A stretch of 23,348 bases of DNA from Sphaeroforma arctica JP610. Lineage: Eukaryota; Opisthokonta; Ichthyosporea; Ichthyophonida. Below, piece after piece: positions 1 to 8,896 of this stretch. Location of the stretch: assembly GCF_001186125.1 (NCBI RefSeq), contig NW_014040048.1:4813-28160 (forward strand), in the 5' to 3' direction. Numbering within the stretch: position 1 is the first letter of the stretch; every line of letters begins with the position of its first letter. The notes under the pieces were generated by a model. It was given only the letters and a program-made list of their open reading frames with translations. It ran no database searches and was not told the DNA's origin. The position numbers and the translations under genes were made by a program.

Positions 1-735
1 TGGGCAAACACAACGTGATGGTAGCTTTTATGTATATGAACAGAATTTAATAGCTGGGCAATTAATTGCCATGGTGGATTAGCCCACGCATTATGTTTGG
101 AGAGGTCTATTTGAAAGGTGTCTCCCAAAGGATGATTTAAAGTCTTGTAATTCGATAGTTGTGCATTATGATGTGCAGCAAACATATCTATAGTATGTGG
201 CCCAAATATCTTTTGAGCCTGTTCAAACCACCTGGGATTACATTTCCAGTCTGTGGCTAGTAACTCACGTACGGATTTATTAAAGTTCGGTACGAAGCGT
301 GATAACATATCCGGTAAATGGTTATGTATTCCTGGCAGATGTTTTATATCAAAATGAAACTTTGATATTTTATCATGCCAGCGACTCAGTAATTGTGAAT
401 CAGGTTTCATTTCTTTCATATATTGAAGAGATTTCTGATCACAAAACAGCGTAAATGCTGTTCCGTATAAGTATTCTCGGAAGTGTGTTAGAGCTGCCAT
501 TATGGCTAATAGCTCTTGTTTAACAGTGGGATAATTCAACTGTGAAGCATTCATCGCTCGACTAAAGAATTGTATATATCTAGGTTTGTTAGCTACAAAC
601 TGATATAAAACTCCTCCTAGGGCTAAGTCGGAGGCGTCCGTTGCTATTTCAAACGACACGCCATCGACTGGTCCTTGTACAACAGGGGCTTGTTGGACTG
701 CGTGCTTGAGCGCTTTAAATGCGGCTTTTATGACA
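1..735 (-). CDS. Pol C-terminal part: RNase H followed by an N6-adenine methyltransferase-like (NPPW) domain, partial
   Basis: One reading frame stays open over the whole 735 bases and runs off the window. Its first half is a gypsy-type RNase H: FEIATDASDLALGGVLYQ carries the first catalytic Asp, followed by KQELLAIMAAL (Glu), FCDQKSL (Asp) and the closing LPGIHNHLPDMLSR. In its second half come IDMFAAHHNAQL and then NAWANPPWQLIAQLL. That pair of motifs, D-x-F-A...N-x-x-L followed by NPPW, is known from DIRS-type retrotransposons, where the domain after RNase H is described as related to DNA N6-adenine methyltransferases with a (D/N)PP(Y/W/F) motif. In ordinary Ty3/gypsy elements integrase follows RNase H. 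What follows here is outside the window. RNase H is certain; the methyltransferase-like assignment is from motif recognition alone, and activity is not implied. Confidence 0.8.
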
Positions 736-744
736 TCTTAAGTA

Positions 745-1320
745 TCTAAAAGGTTTAAGGTAATCAGCCAAGTGTGGCACTCCATCTGAAAAGAAGTTTA
801 CAAACCCACACATGCTGTTCACATCTCTTCCTGTAGTTGGTGTTCGCCAATCTATCAGGGTTTCCACCTTACCGGGGTCGATTGTAATACCTTCCCCAGA
901 TATACGCAAACATTTCCTCCATTACTTGTTGGAAGAATGCTGGTAAAGAGTGGAACCCGAAAGGTGTACCTCTGAACCTGTATTGTTTACCTTTCCACGT
1001 AAAACTAAAGCATTTACGATGTGGTTCATATATCTGCATTTATTGGTATCCTTGTGTAAAGTCTATAGTTGTAAATACTGTAGCACCTTCCATCCTTCGC
1101 AGTAGCTCGTTAATACGAGGTAGGTGAAAGCTATGAGTCGGCAATAATTTATTTATTGGACTCATATCTAAACATACTCTGACCTTCTTAAACGAGCTGT
1201 CAGAGTTATGTAGGTCTACAGCTAGCAATGCCAAGTTAACTGGCGTATGTTGATAGTTAATTTCTATCACTCCATCTGCTAACCATTTCTCAACTTGTTC
1301 TTTTACCACAGCCTCGTGTC
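745..1320 (-). pseudogene. Reverse transcriptase of element A, decayed
   Basis: The N-terminal half of a Ty3/gypsy reverse transcriptase is readable at about 1309-1040: an EKWLADGVIE fingers motif, RVCLDMSPINKLLPTHSFHL, and INELLRRMEGATVFTTIDF, which holds the first catalytic Asp, then TQGYQ. Nearer 745-1000 are motifs of the later RT and thumb, including GTPFGFHSLPAFFQQVMEEM, GEGITIDPGKVETLIDWRTP and SMCGFVNFFSDGVPHLADYL, the usual gypsy G-x-x-idP-K-v-e-x-i-x-x-W segment that leads into RNase H. These lie in more than one frame. The copy is broken and not expected to be active. It sits between the protease upstream and the open RNase H frame downstream, in normal gypsy order. Confidence 0.85.
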
Positions 1321-1522
1321 TACAGGATACATAGTTTCTTGAGGGGCACCAATCTGATCTTTATCTTCTTATTTACTAGAATCAGATCTACGATTTTGTT
1401 CGCAAAGTCAGGTATTAAGGCCTTGACTGTGTCTGACGGGGGCTTATATGGTTTCAGACAGTTATCGTCTGATTGATCCTTTAATGTATCTATGTTATTT
1501 GGTAAACCAGTTACGGTTATAC

Positions 1523-1785
1523 CTAGAGTGAGTAAATCGCTCTTCCGACTATAATGTCGTACTTCTGTGACATATTAGCTATCACAGCTTGAGTAGTGAT
1601 ACTCCTATCATTGGCCAGAGAGATTTTAACATCCGTGGCCATGGTATCACAGGTAGAAGTTTTATCATCTGCTAAAATGAGGTGAGTTGTTTGTGATCTC
1701 CTTTCGGTATCTTTCAATAATGCAAAGCAATCGGATATACATGAAATTTCAGAACCAGGATCAATCGACGCAAGGATTTTATTTA
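1523..1785 (-). pseudogene. Retropepsin-like aspartic protease of element A
   Basis: A frame reading ILASIDPGSEISCISDCFAL, followed by KDTERRSQTTHLILADDK and ending QKYDIIVGRAIYSL, has the layout of a retropepsin: a hydrophobic strand into an Asp-containing active-site loop with Gly-Ser and the usual 'xxIS' follow-on, a middle sheet region, and a closing 'DIIVG' strand that corresponds to the hydrophobic-hydrophobic-G motif of the family. It lies between the gag zinc-binding end and RT, the expected place in a gypsy-type gag-pol. About 200 bases separate it from the readable RT start; that spacer (1320-1520) shows no separate domain. It belongs to a broken element. The call rests on context plus two short motifs. 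Confidence 0.6.
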
Positions 1786-1867
1786 CATTGCAATATACAG
1801 GGATTATTACACGCTCGTCTAAAGAGTCGTTGTATTTTCTTTGTAACGATTGTACCTGGTAGTACTT

Positions 1868-4072
1868 TTACTCCAACTTAATGTTGGGCTTTTTGTCACA
1901 AGACTTGGCGTGATAGCCATTGGTCTTCTCACACTTGTCACACTTAGAAAGAAAGTGTGTACAGGTGGGTGCATGTCTGCTATTCCAATAACCGCTAGGG
2001 GTCAATTGGTACATGTCATACCCGCACTGTGCGTCGGCACATTTCTTAATCTCCTTAAATGAAGGTTCCTTGTCCTTCGCCTCCGCGCGTGCCCGTTTAT
2101 TGGGTCGCGTGGATTGAGTGAAGTCGCGAGCACGTGTCTGGTTATGACGCGTCTGATGAGGTTTATCATCTGGCGTCTGGCGTGAAAGGTAGCCTTGGTC
2201 AGTAAACTCGCGCGGCATTTTATTTACCGCCTTCCCTTTCGAGGTTATTCGGTGTGCGGGGAAAAGAGTGGATACAGTATCATAAAACTGTTTCCACGTA
2301 AGTCGGGATAGATGAAGCTTTAGTTTCATGTCCCTTGTCTCGAGCCTCAGTAGCGTAATTACGCCGCAACTCGGTGTACAGACTTTCACGGTCGTTGTTC
2401 CCTATGTTCTTACAGAACACATGCATAACCAGGAACTCGTACCATCGCTGTGCCTTGTCCTTTGTTATATCTGGACGTTTAAGGTCAGCATCAAGTTTCA
2501 GAATATAACTATGAATAGGAGTATTCTCAACTGGTTCAGTTAAGACTGAACTCAGTCCTGGACTTCGCATGTCCTTGCTTAATAAGGACGTAACCAACCA
2601 ACACACAGCTGACCAGTCACGACAAGTGTCTAGCACATGCTGGTGTCGCTGCAGGGTCAAGTAACTTGTTCCTGTAGGGTCAAACGACTGCATTAAAGCG
2701 GAAATCCATTGCTGGGGAGCAATATCATTCGTCTTCAGCATGACCGTAAACGCATTAAGCGTACAGGTTAGCGTGTCGAGGTCATGATTGTTTATAAACT
2801 CGACCTCCTTGATGTTGGCATCCCAGTTCGACTTAAGTCGACTGATCTGCCCTTTGTACTTCTGGTTCTCCCTGTGGTCTTGTCCACGTTGGGCCTGAAG
2901 TAGTTGATCGATACGCTTTTGCTTGATCGCGAACATATTAGCAAAATACGATACATCATCAGGATGATGCGCATCGTGGGCGATTTCCATTTTATTGGTG
3001 TATTCGTCGACCAATTTGTTAAGTTCGGTCACCTCGTCAGAGTGGAAATCCTCTGCGGGCTGGTGTAATGCTGTGCGATCGAAGCGATTAAATTCGACAT
3101 CGTTAACACGTTTACGGGGGTATTTATTACCCCTTGTAAAGTCCAAGGTCGAGGCCTTTCGGTGCTCTGTCCCTCGGATAATAGTTGGTATTATAATATT
3201 GGGTGATTCATGCGTCTGGATAACATACCCAGTCTTAACTGGTTTCCGACGATTGTCATCCCAGTTGGGTAAGGGTGGCGGAGTATTTTATCTGCCTCTG
3301 GGTCTATAATACCCTCAAGGACGGGCGACTCATAGCCGGGTGTTAGAACAGGCGAGAAATTAGCCTGAAGTTCTGGTGGTAGTACCTCGTAAGGTAGAGA
3401 TACGCTGAGCACATCTGGCTCATATACCACAGGTGTAGCGCTCAATCCTTTACGCTTTTCGGGCGTAATTGCCTGCCGACGTTCTGTCCACTTCTGTAGG
3501 GCTTCAGTATTGCCAGGAGAATCATGCTCGCGTAAGTGCTGTGTATGTTTTCCTGATCTATACATTCGATCTACATGTTCAACAGTCAAGCCTTTCATAA
3601 GGGCGGCCAACTGATTTGTATGATCAGTGTTTTCAGTAATTAACTTACTTATGCGCGTTGGCTTAGTAGTCTCGGAAGTAGATTCGGGTTTGCCACTTGA
3701 GCTTGCCTCCTCTTCTGGTTCCGTTATAGGTACCTTCTGAGATTCGTCTTTGTCCTCTATAATTGGGGACTTTCCTTCATGAGTTCCGTCAGAAGAATTG
3801 GTTGGGGCGTCTTGATACGTGTCCCTTGTTTCACGTCTTGGCTTCGTAAATACGAGCTTGAAGTTGAAGCAATAGTTGGCCCTCGGGCTCTGTCTGTAGG
3901 AGTAGTCTCCATAATCGGAGTGGCTACATCCTTATCCCAAGCATTGTCCTGTTGACAATTATTGTCGGAGACAAGTGCTTCGGCTACGGTGCGGTTAAAC
4001 GCATCGGCAGCGGCGGCGGTTGCTTTTGCGGCAGCGCTAGCGGCTAGAAGGAGTATTGTCTTTCTTGGTCAT
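1868..4072 (-). pseudogene. Gag region of element A (acidic N-terminus, capsid, zinc-binding C-terminus)
   Basis: Translation would start at the ATG complementary to 4070-4072, shortly after the LTR and leader; the same start with similar surroundings occurs in element C (22654), which supports it. Three readable blocks follow on the minus strand. The first (about 3800-3191) begins with an acidic, Glu/Ser/Thr-rich disordered stretch (EPEEEASSSGKPESTSETTK) that is also conserved in element C. The second (3146-2280, 288 residues) is helical and capsid-like, with a Lys/Gln-rich segment (NMFAIKQKRIDQLLQAQRGQ). The third (2389-1868) is basic and ends in CDKCEKTNGYHAKSCDKK, a CX2CX6HX4C arrangement close to the retroviral zinc knuckle. 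Order and composition support a Gag polyprotein that packages element RNA. The gene is broken at several points; no intact Gag is predicted. Confidence 0.75.
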
Positions 4073-4199
4073 AATCTTAACTTATGACTGCTAGCTGGTC
4101 TCTTAAGGACTAGCTTGGACAAGAAAAAACTTGTGGTAGTTAATATACCTTTACGTTTAAGTAGTCTAAGTAATTAATACCTTTGCTAACTTTAAAATG

Positions 4200-4966
4200 T
4201 GTAAGATTCGGTCTATCAAGGCGATATTAACGCCTTAGAGTAATTAAACTCGTAGGTAAAATCTAAGTATAGTGAAACTCAAAGTAAATAAACGAAATGA
4301 GTCTTTTAGTAAAGTTAGGTTTGCCTAGTGAACACAGCAATACTATGAGGGATTGTGAGGCTGAGACATTGTCTATATTTTATCCTCTCAGTACTGATTT
4401 CGCCGAAGGGATTTATTAGTGTTTCGTTGTCGCTCTATTAGAAACTAGGGTATGTTTCGTTGGGGTGAATTCGAGAGACTCCTAAAATCCTATCTTTAGA
4501 AAAAAGGAAACGAAAAAAGAAAAATACTCTTGATGTCCTTAGTTATTGCATTAACCAATAACTTGCCACTTATCAAGAATTACCTACTTAGCCTTCATCA
4601 GACTGGCACATCTGGTTGGCTGAACGGAGGATAAACTATGTAGCGTTTATAGTCCCTAGAAACCTATATTCGGTTGAGCCATCTCGCTACCGAAGTATTC
4701 AGATATAAATAAATTTGGAAAGTAATTATAGTTCTATTAATAGAATTAGACCAACTCTTATGTTTGGTATTTTACTGGGGCCTTTTAATAACCTTGTCCA
4801 AATATCTGATATGTAAAATGGAAAAGGTATTAATTAATATAACCGGTAAAACCCATTTAGGAAACTTAAGTTCCTCGTTTTATTAAGAGTACGTTTGTAG
4901 TTTACGTACTGATTAAGAGTACGTTTATTAAAACATAGAGTCTATTGTGGAGGCCCGGCTATTACA
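4200..4966 (-). repeat. 5' LTR of element A (inner boundary approximate)
   Basis: Read on the minus strand the repeat starts TGTAATAGCCGGGCC at 4966, a TG start as expected of an LTR. The same start appears at 21846 (TGTAAAAGCCGG) and 23127 (TGTAATAGCCGGG) on the plus strand. Homology with the repeat at 21846 continues over several hundred bases. Near the start are copies of AAACGTACTCTTAA separated by GTACGTAAA, a small palindrome-rich block. The inner end is not proven because no second LTR of this copy is in the window. A candidate end is the TTACA (minus strand) at 4200-4204, which mirrors the terminal TGTAA. Another inner end is possible, and no clear tRNA primer-binding site was recognised. 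Confidence 0.75.
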
Positions 4967-4971
4967 GTGTC

Positions 4972-5815
4972 GACGCCCTTCGGGGAGTGTTGGAGACACT
5001 GCGTGCGGTATTAGAATCTAAACCAGTTGACAAACGCAAGGTCCCAGCACCACGCAATTGGCCTGTCTGGCCTTCTAGTCGATGCCATTTGAATGATACA
5101 TGGATACAGCCGGACACTAAGAGAGCTCTCTTCAAAGCTTTGAAGAACGCACATATCGCAGGCCTTGATGAGACATGAAGTCTAACATGGTTCTATGCAT
5201 ATATAAGGTGTTGGTTCACTTCAATGCCAAGAAATCCACACTCGACTGCATCAGGGATAACACGGAACTGTTGAGGACGTGGACACCTGAGTTACAGATT
5301 ACACAGATATGCTCACATGAGACACAAGCGACCGTGGATCCAGCCTTCCACAAGCTAGCTAAAGGTCACAGTAAGCTAGCGCACGTAACAGTCATGGAAT
5401 AGATGACCCGGTTAGTGGAAAATCACCGTCGAGCGCGTAAATGTTGTCAGACGGACGATGGCTTCCAGCAAAGTCTACTGAATCACTGTGTGGTACAGTT
5501 GTTAGAAGAAAGGCTCGACGCTCGCACATACGAGCGCACATTCCAACTATACCCCAAATGGCATTTGATGGCGACCTATGAATTGCTACATCTGTTGAGC
5601 CCGGACACAGAGGAGGCACAACAACGGTCAACAGCACTTTCCCTCGGTCGACAACAACATCACACAGGGAATGCAACACGGGACTATACCAACAATCGTT
5701 CGACCGTACAGACAGCGCAACGACAGAATCAGAACTGGGCGCAGCGTACTCAGGCCGCGGTACCTACAACGTGTGTAAGTTGTCAGACACAAGTACCACC
5801 CGGTTAAAGTTACAT
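4972..5815 (+). pseudogene. Gag-like frames of element B
   Basis: Several overlapping frames on the plus strand hold a protein-like sequence, for example RKVPAPRNWPVWPSSRCHLN and DTKRALFKALKNAHIAGLDE at the start and, at 5403-5807, TRLVENHRRARKCCQTDDGF and YERTFQLYPKWHLMATYELL. This last frame ends in a Gln/Thr-rich tail with CVSCQTQ, possibly what is left of a Cys-rich nucleic-acid-binding knuckle; the following 300 bases encode Gln/Arg/Pro-rich low-complexity sequence. Gag identity is inferred mainly from its place directly before a retropepsin. I do not recognise a specific gag family, and the region is broken. It shows no visible similarity to the gag of element A. Confidence 0.5.
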
Positions 5816-6153
5816 TGCTCGATGCCACCATCATATAACAACGCAACAAGGAAACACTGACCACCGCACACGCCAGAACGAACAAGGTCGTCCTTTCCGC
5901 CCAACGACAACAGTCCCGCCAGGACAAGGACAAGGCGACAGGCAACCCGACCAGACATCCACCGGCGCACACATCTACTACCCAACCACAGGTAAACACT
6001 ATCAGGTAAGAAGCAGGAATCGAGCCACCTCCCGTGGCCACCGAGATGCATATAGACGCCATACTCACCGCTGACTATAATCCTGTCGAAGAACACTGAG
6101 CACGAGATACGATCCCGCAGGGCTGGGACTCAGTGACAGGCAATAGTTGAGAG

Positions 6154-6447
6154 GTGAGGGTGTCTGATACGGATGTAGCATTAACGTTTTTACACACTAT
6201 CGATGAAGGGATGTTGATTAAGTTACTATCATCCGATAACCGCGTCCACATCCAACTGCAACTGAACGGGCACATGTTCAGAGCGTTAGTAGACACGGGT
6301 GCAAATAGAAGCTGGATATCTCAGACATCCGCAGACTTACTTGGCCGTCCAATTACTCCAGCACCACCTGGGCCGTTCATATATTTAGCTGAAAAGGCTG
6401 TCCGAACTCCGCGACTGGAGACGACGGAAGTACTACCGATACAGTAA
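6154..6447 (+). pseudogene. Retropepsin-like aspartic protease of element B
   Basis: The frame contains HIQLQLNGHMFRALVDTGAN followed by RSWISQTSADLLGRPI. The hydrophobic-x-x-hydrophobic-D-T-G-A core with a following 'S.IS' is the classical active-site loop of retroviral and retrotransposon aspartic proteases (A2 family), which act as homodimers to cut Gag and Pol. The preceding strand of alternating polar and hydrophobic residues (VHIQLQLNG) is also typical. The frame ends at 6447, just where homology-like coding for the LINE begins, so the pol part is absent from this place. The domain call is secure from the DTGA loop; the element it comes from is a fragment. Confidence 0.8.
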
Positions 6448-6518
6448 GATACGAAGATTATCCAAGGTTCGTTCAGATTAATGAACCTATCTATGCGCAT
6501 AAATACCAAACTTGAAAT

Positions 6519-7899
6519 TTGGATTTTCAAACAAAACAAAACAAAAATCCAGTAGGGAGCCTGGAAGCCTGGGGACCCACAGTCCCACAGCCGCGAAAAA
6601 TGTCGGGCCAGGCCGAATCCCAAACTGAGGCGTTCGTCCCCAAGGACTCCTTGCCCAATGACCAATGGAAATTGGACTTACAAACATCTATCACAGACCT
6701 CTCTGCCCAGGTCAATACTCTACAGGCCAATCTTAACCAAATTTTGGGACCGGCTCTACCAACCCCGAACAATAATGGGCCCATCTCCAAGGAGCCTCTG
6801 ACTGATGACCAATGGAAATCAACCATGCACCAAATGCTCACTAACCTCTGTGCAAAAGTAAACAACCTCGAATCCGAACTCCGGGACCTTAAATCCCAAA
6901 CCGTGCACTATAGATGAAGACACACTCGACACTTTCCGATTTGGCTCCACAAGCCCGCCTGTTCCGCCAGCAACAAGTCCGCGGTCACAGGCGCCCAATA
7001 GCAGCAGTGAGCATCCCAGCTACCGCTCAAAGGTGCCTAAACCTGAAAAACCGAGCCCTAAAATACGCCCGACCCCACCAGTTTCTCGGTCCCTACCGCA
7101 GCCGCCAGTACCCGAATACCTTTTGACGAAAGTGGTGGGCCGCCCGATGCCGGACAAAACTCTTCATGAAATGGATAACATAACTCCAATATGGCTCTTC
7201 TTCCGAGCAATTTTTCCTAACGGCAAGCCCCCATTCCAATCAGTATTTGAAAAATACTAGCATGCCCAACCAGTCCTCAATCGCCACCACTTTCTCTGGT
7301 ATCTCCCGACCAAATCGGTATCTCAACCAAATCGCCGCGGAAGCTCCACCAGTTTCGTCCTCCTTTGTGTTTCTAGCGACGCTGTTGCCCAGGTGAAACG
7401 ACATGCAGCACTTACATGGAAATGGTAACTTGATGAAAACATCGACCCCCGCTCCCAACAACATCCCGACGCTACGAAAGCAGCCTTAATCCACTATCTC
7501 CGCACCAAGCGGGAGGCCCGCTGCACACCTGAACGAGGGCCAAAAATTCTTGCCCGCAGCATGGATGCACTACTGAGCCCCCTTGTCAACTCCACTAACG
7601 CAGACATCCTCCGATCTACCGCGGATCGTCTCCAGAAGGCTTATCAAGCAAAACATGATACAAACCTCTTCTCACCTAGCCCGCGAATCCCGGCAAACGC
7701 TAAAGAACCAGCGCGTGAGGAACCCGGACGACTTCATATACCAACGGTCGTCCCGACACAACCATCCGACACGATGGTTACCAATACGCAGCCTCAACCT
7801 TCCACGACTGACTCTTCGATGACCGGCAACGATATAGAAATGGCTGACACCGTTAAAGGAGAGAGTCCAGTAGTATTGACCGATGATGAACAATGTTAG
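6519..7899 (+). pseudogene. LINE ORF1: coiled-coil RNA-binding-type protein, broken
   Basis: The probable ATG is at 6600 (MSGQAESQTE); an in-frame ATG lies upstream at 6519. The first block (to 6914) has two copies of a coiled-coil unit, SLPNDQWKLDLQTSITDLSA and PLTDDQWKSTMHQMLTNLCA, each followed by a heptad-like stretch (VNTLQANLNQIL and VNNLESELRDLK), offset about 49 codons. The second block continues in another frame as a Pro/Ser-rich stretch (TFRFGSTSPPVPPATSPRSQ), then PDKTLHEMDNITPIWLFFRA and, from 7561, MDALLSPLVNSTNADILRST, ending TDDEQC. Breaks seen: one frameshift near 6890-6914 and in-frame stops TAG at 7258 and TAA at 7426. ORF1 products of LINEs bind element RNA; no zinc knuckle or RRM was recognised, so the role is inferred from position and coiled coil. 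Confidence 0.65.
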
Positions 7900-8590
7900 T
7901 AATGAGGATGACGCTCTTCAACCCACAAGGACTCAACATGGACAACGCAGCACATACAGAGAAGTGTTTGAACGTTATGTCGTTTTTAAGTCAGGTTGAT
8001 GTTATGTGTGTGGTTGAAACCTGGCATAACACCACATTTCTTAATCATATACGCTCGAACACACACTACCATATTCTACATCACACTACACAGCATAATA
8101 TCTTACACCCTTCACACTGTGGTATTGGCATCTTTTCCAAACACAACCCATCGAATTTTCAACTTGTACACTCTTCACCGTACGCGGGTGTTTTTTTTTG
8201 GTGCTCTTTGGCGTTCATATGGCCGTGTTCTACCTTCCACTCAAATCACTTACTGAAGAAGACGTCAGGCGATACATGAATCACCCCGAGATTGGCGATT
8301 TACAACCAGATGTCGTGTGGGTAGATTTCAACTTCAAAGCCCGGAAGTATGGCCACGCATCTACAAATCACGGACTACGTATGCAAACGATTGAGACTAC
8401 CCTGCGTAATACGTGGCACTTGAACTACATCTATGCTGGCGGCTCAACTGGTACAGAACATGCGTATCATCGGCCTACCACCCCCGCCTCCCTTCAGACT
8501 TATAAGCTGACGCACTACGGTATCTGTGGTGACCACATCTTTGGACTCGATCTCCAGATACTTCCCACGAATCAAATCCATCGGCCCCAA
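7893..8590 (+). pseudogene. LINE ORF2 N-terminus: AP-type endonuclease domain, frameshifted
   Basis: ORF2 starts at ATG 7893, overlapping the ORF1 stop. LINE endonuclease motifs are recognisable in order: MTLFNPQGLN (the N-x-x-G-L entry), VDVMCVVETWHN (the catalytic Glu in ETW), then after a frame change VVWVDFNFKARKYG (the family's GDFN box with the first Gly replaced by Val), and GDHIFGLDLQI (the usual S-D-H box with Gly for Ser). This domain nicks target DNA for target-primed reverse transcription. The two halves are in different frames, with the change at a run of T residues around 8190-8199, so a homopolymer indel (or a sequencing error there) split the domain. The segment 8590-8897 is a poorly readable linker in mixed frames. 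Confidence 0.7.
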
Positions 8591-8896
8591 CAAATGTCAA
8601 CAATGCCGCCGCCTCCGGACCAACGCCTCCCCTCCCATGGATATAACCGATATCGCCATCGACCGTATCACCCATGCGGCAAATCCCGCGCGCGACTATT
8701 CCAAGCCTACTACGGTAGTATATCACTTTGCACGGACCAGCGAAAGGGCTGCCACGGATCCTCGACCGCATCTGGCGCTATGCCGCTAACCCACAAATCT
8801 TCGGAGGGTTCTACTATGACTTAAAACAGATCCTGGGCTCAGCGGCTGCCAAACCACTCGCTCCGCCCACGTCTGACCGCCCAAAGCAATGCTTAA

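Larger units (their letters stand above)
1..4966 (-). mobile_element. Element A: Ty3/gypsy-like LTR retrotransposon, incomplete at the window edge
   Basis: Read on the minus strand the order is LTR (about 4966-4200), leader, gag (4072-1868), aspartic protease (about 1785-1523), reverse transcriptase (about 1320-745), RNase H and a methyltransferase-like domain (735-1). The gag-PR-RT-RH order and the RT sequence style, such as RVCLDMSPIN and FTTIDFTQGY, are those of Ty3/gypsy elements. The outer LTR end begins TGTAAT and directly abuts coding sequence of another element (B), so A inserted into B; a possible target-site copy is GTGTC at 4967-4971, with its partner outside the window. The element is broken, with several breaks across gag and pol. 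Its LTR differs visibly from the related LTRs near the right edge, suggesting an old insertion. Integrase and the 3' LTR, if present, lie beyond position 1. Confidence 0.85.
4967..6450 (+). mobile_element. Element B: fragment of a second LTR-type retroelement (gag and protease)
   Basis: Coding sequence of a different style (richer in GC and CA-type codons) begins directly at the edge of element A's LTR and runs on the plus strand. It contains gag-like frames (4972-5815) and a clear retropepsin (6154-6447), so it is a gag-protease part of an LTR retroelement. No RT, RNase H, integrase or LTR of its own is seen. Its upstream part is presumably to the left of element A, which inserted into it, and its downstream part is replaced at about 6450-6520 by the 5' end of a LINE. 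It is a broken remnant, older than both neighbours that cut it. Confidence 0.7.

Noticed and set aside
1-735. Classification of element A as a DIRS element because of the NPPW domain
   Set aside because: The RT motifs (RVCLDMSPIN, FTTIDFTQGY), the aspartic protease and TG-starting direct LTRs are of Ty3/gypsy type, and no tyrosine recombinase is seen next to it. The Crypton recombinase at 18768 belongs to a separate unit.
2328-3309. Plus-strand ORFs inside element A (2328-2543, 2995-3309)
   Set aside because: Shadows of the gag frames on the minus strand, where zinc-knuckle and capsid-like features lie.
5392-6296. Several Leu/Cys/Val-rich minus-strand ORFs (5392-5679, 5628-6068, 5764-6096, 6075-6296)
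   Set aside because: They are antisense shadows of the Gln/Thr/Arg-rich gag-protease coding of element B.
6321-6865. Minus-strand ORFs (6321-6665, 6487-6687, 6527-6865)
   Set aside because: Opposite the protease of element B and LINE ORF1, which have recognisable motifs on the plus strand.
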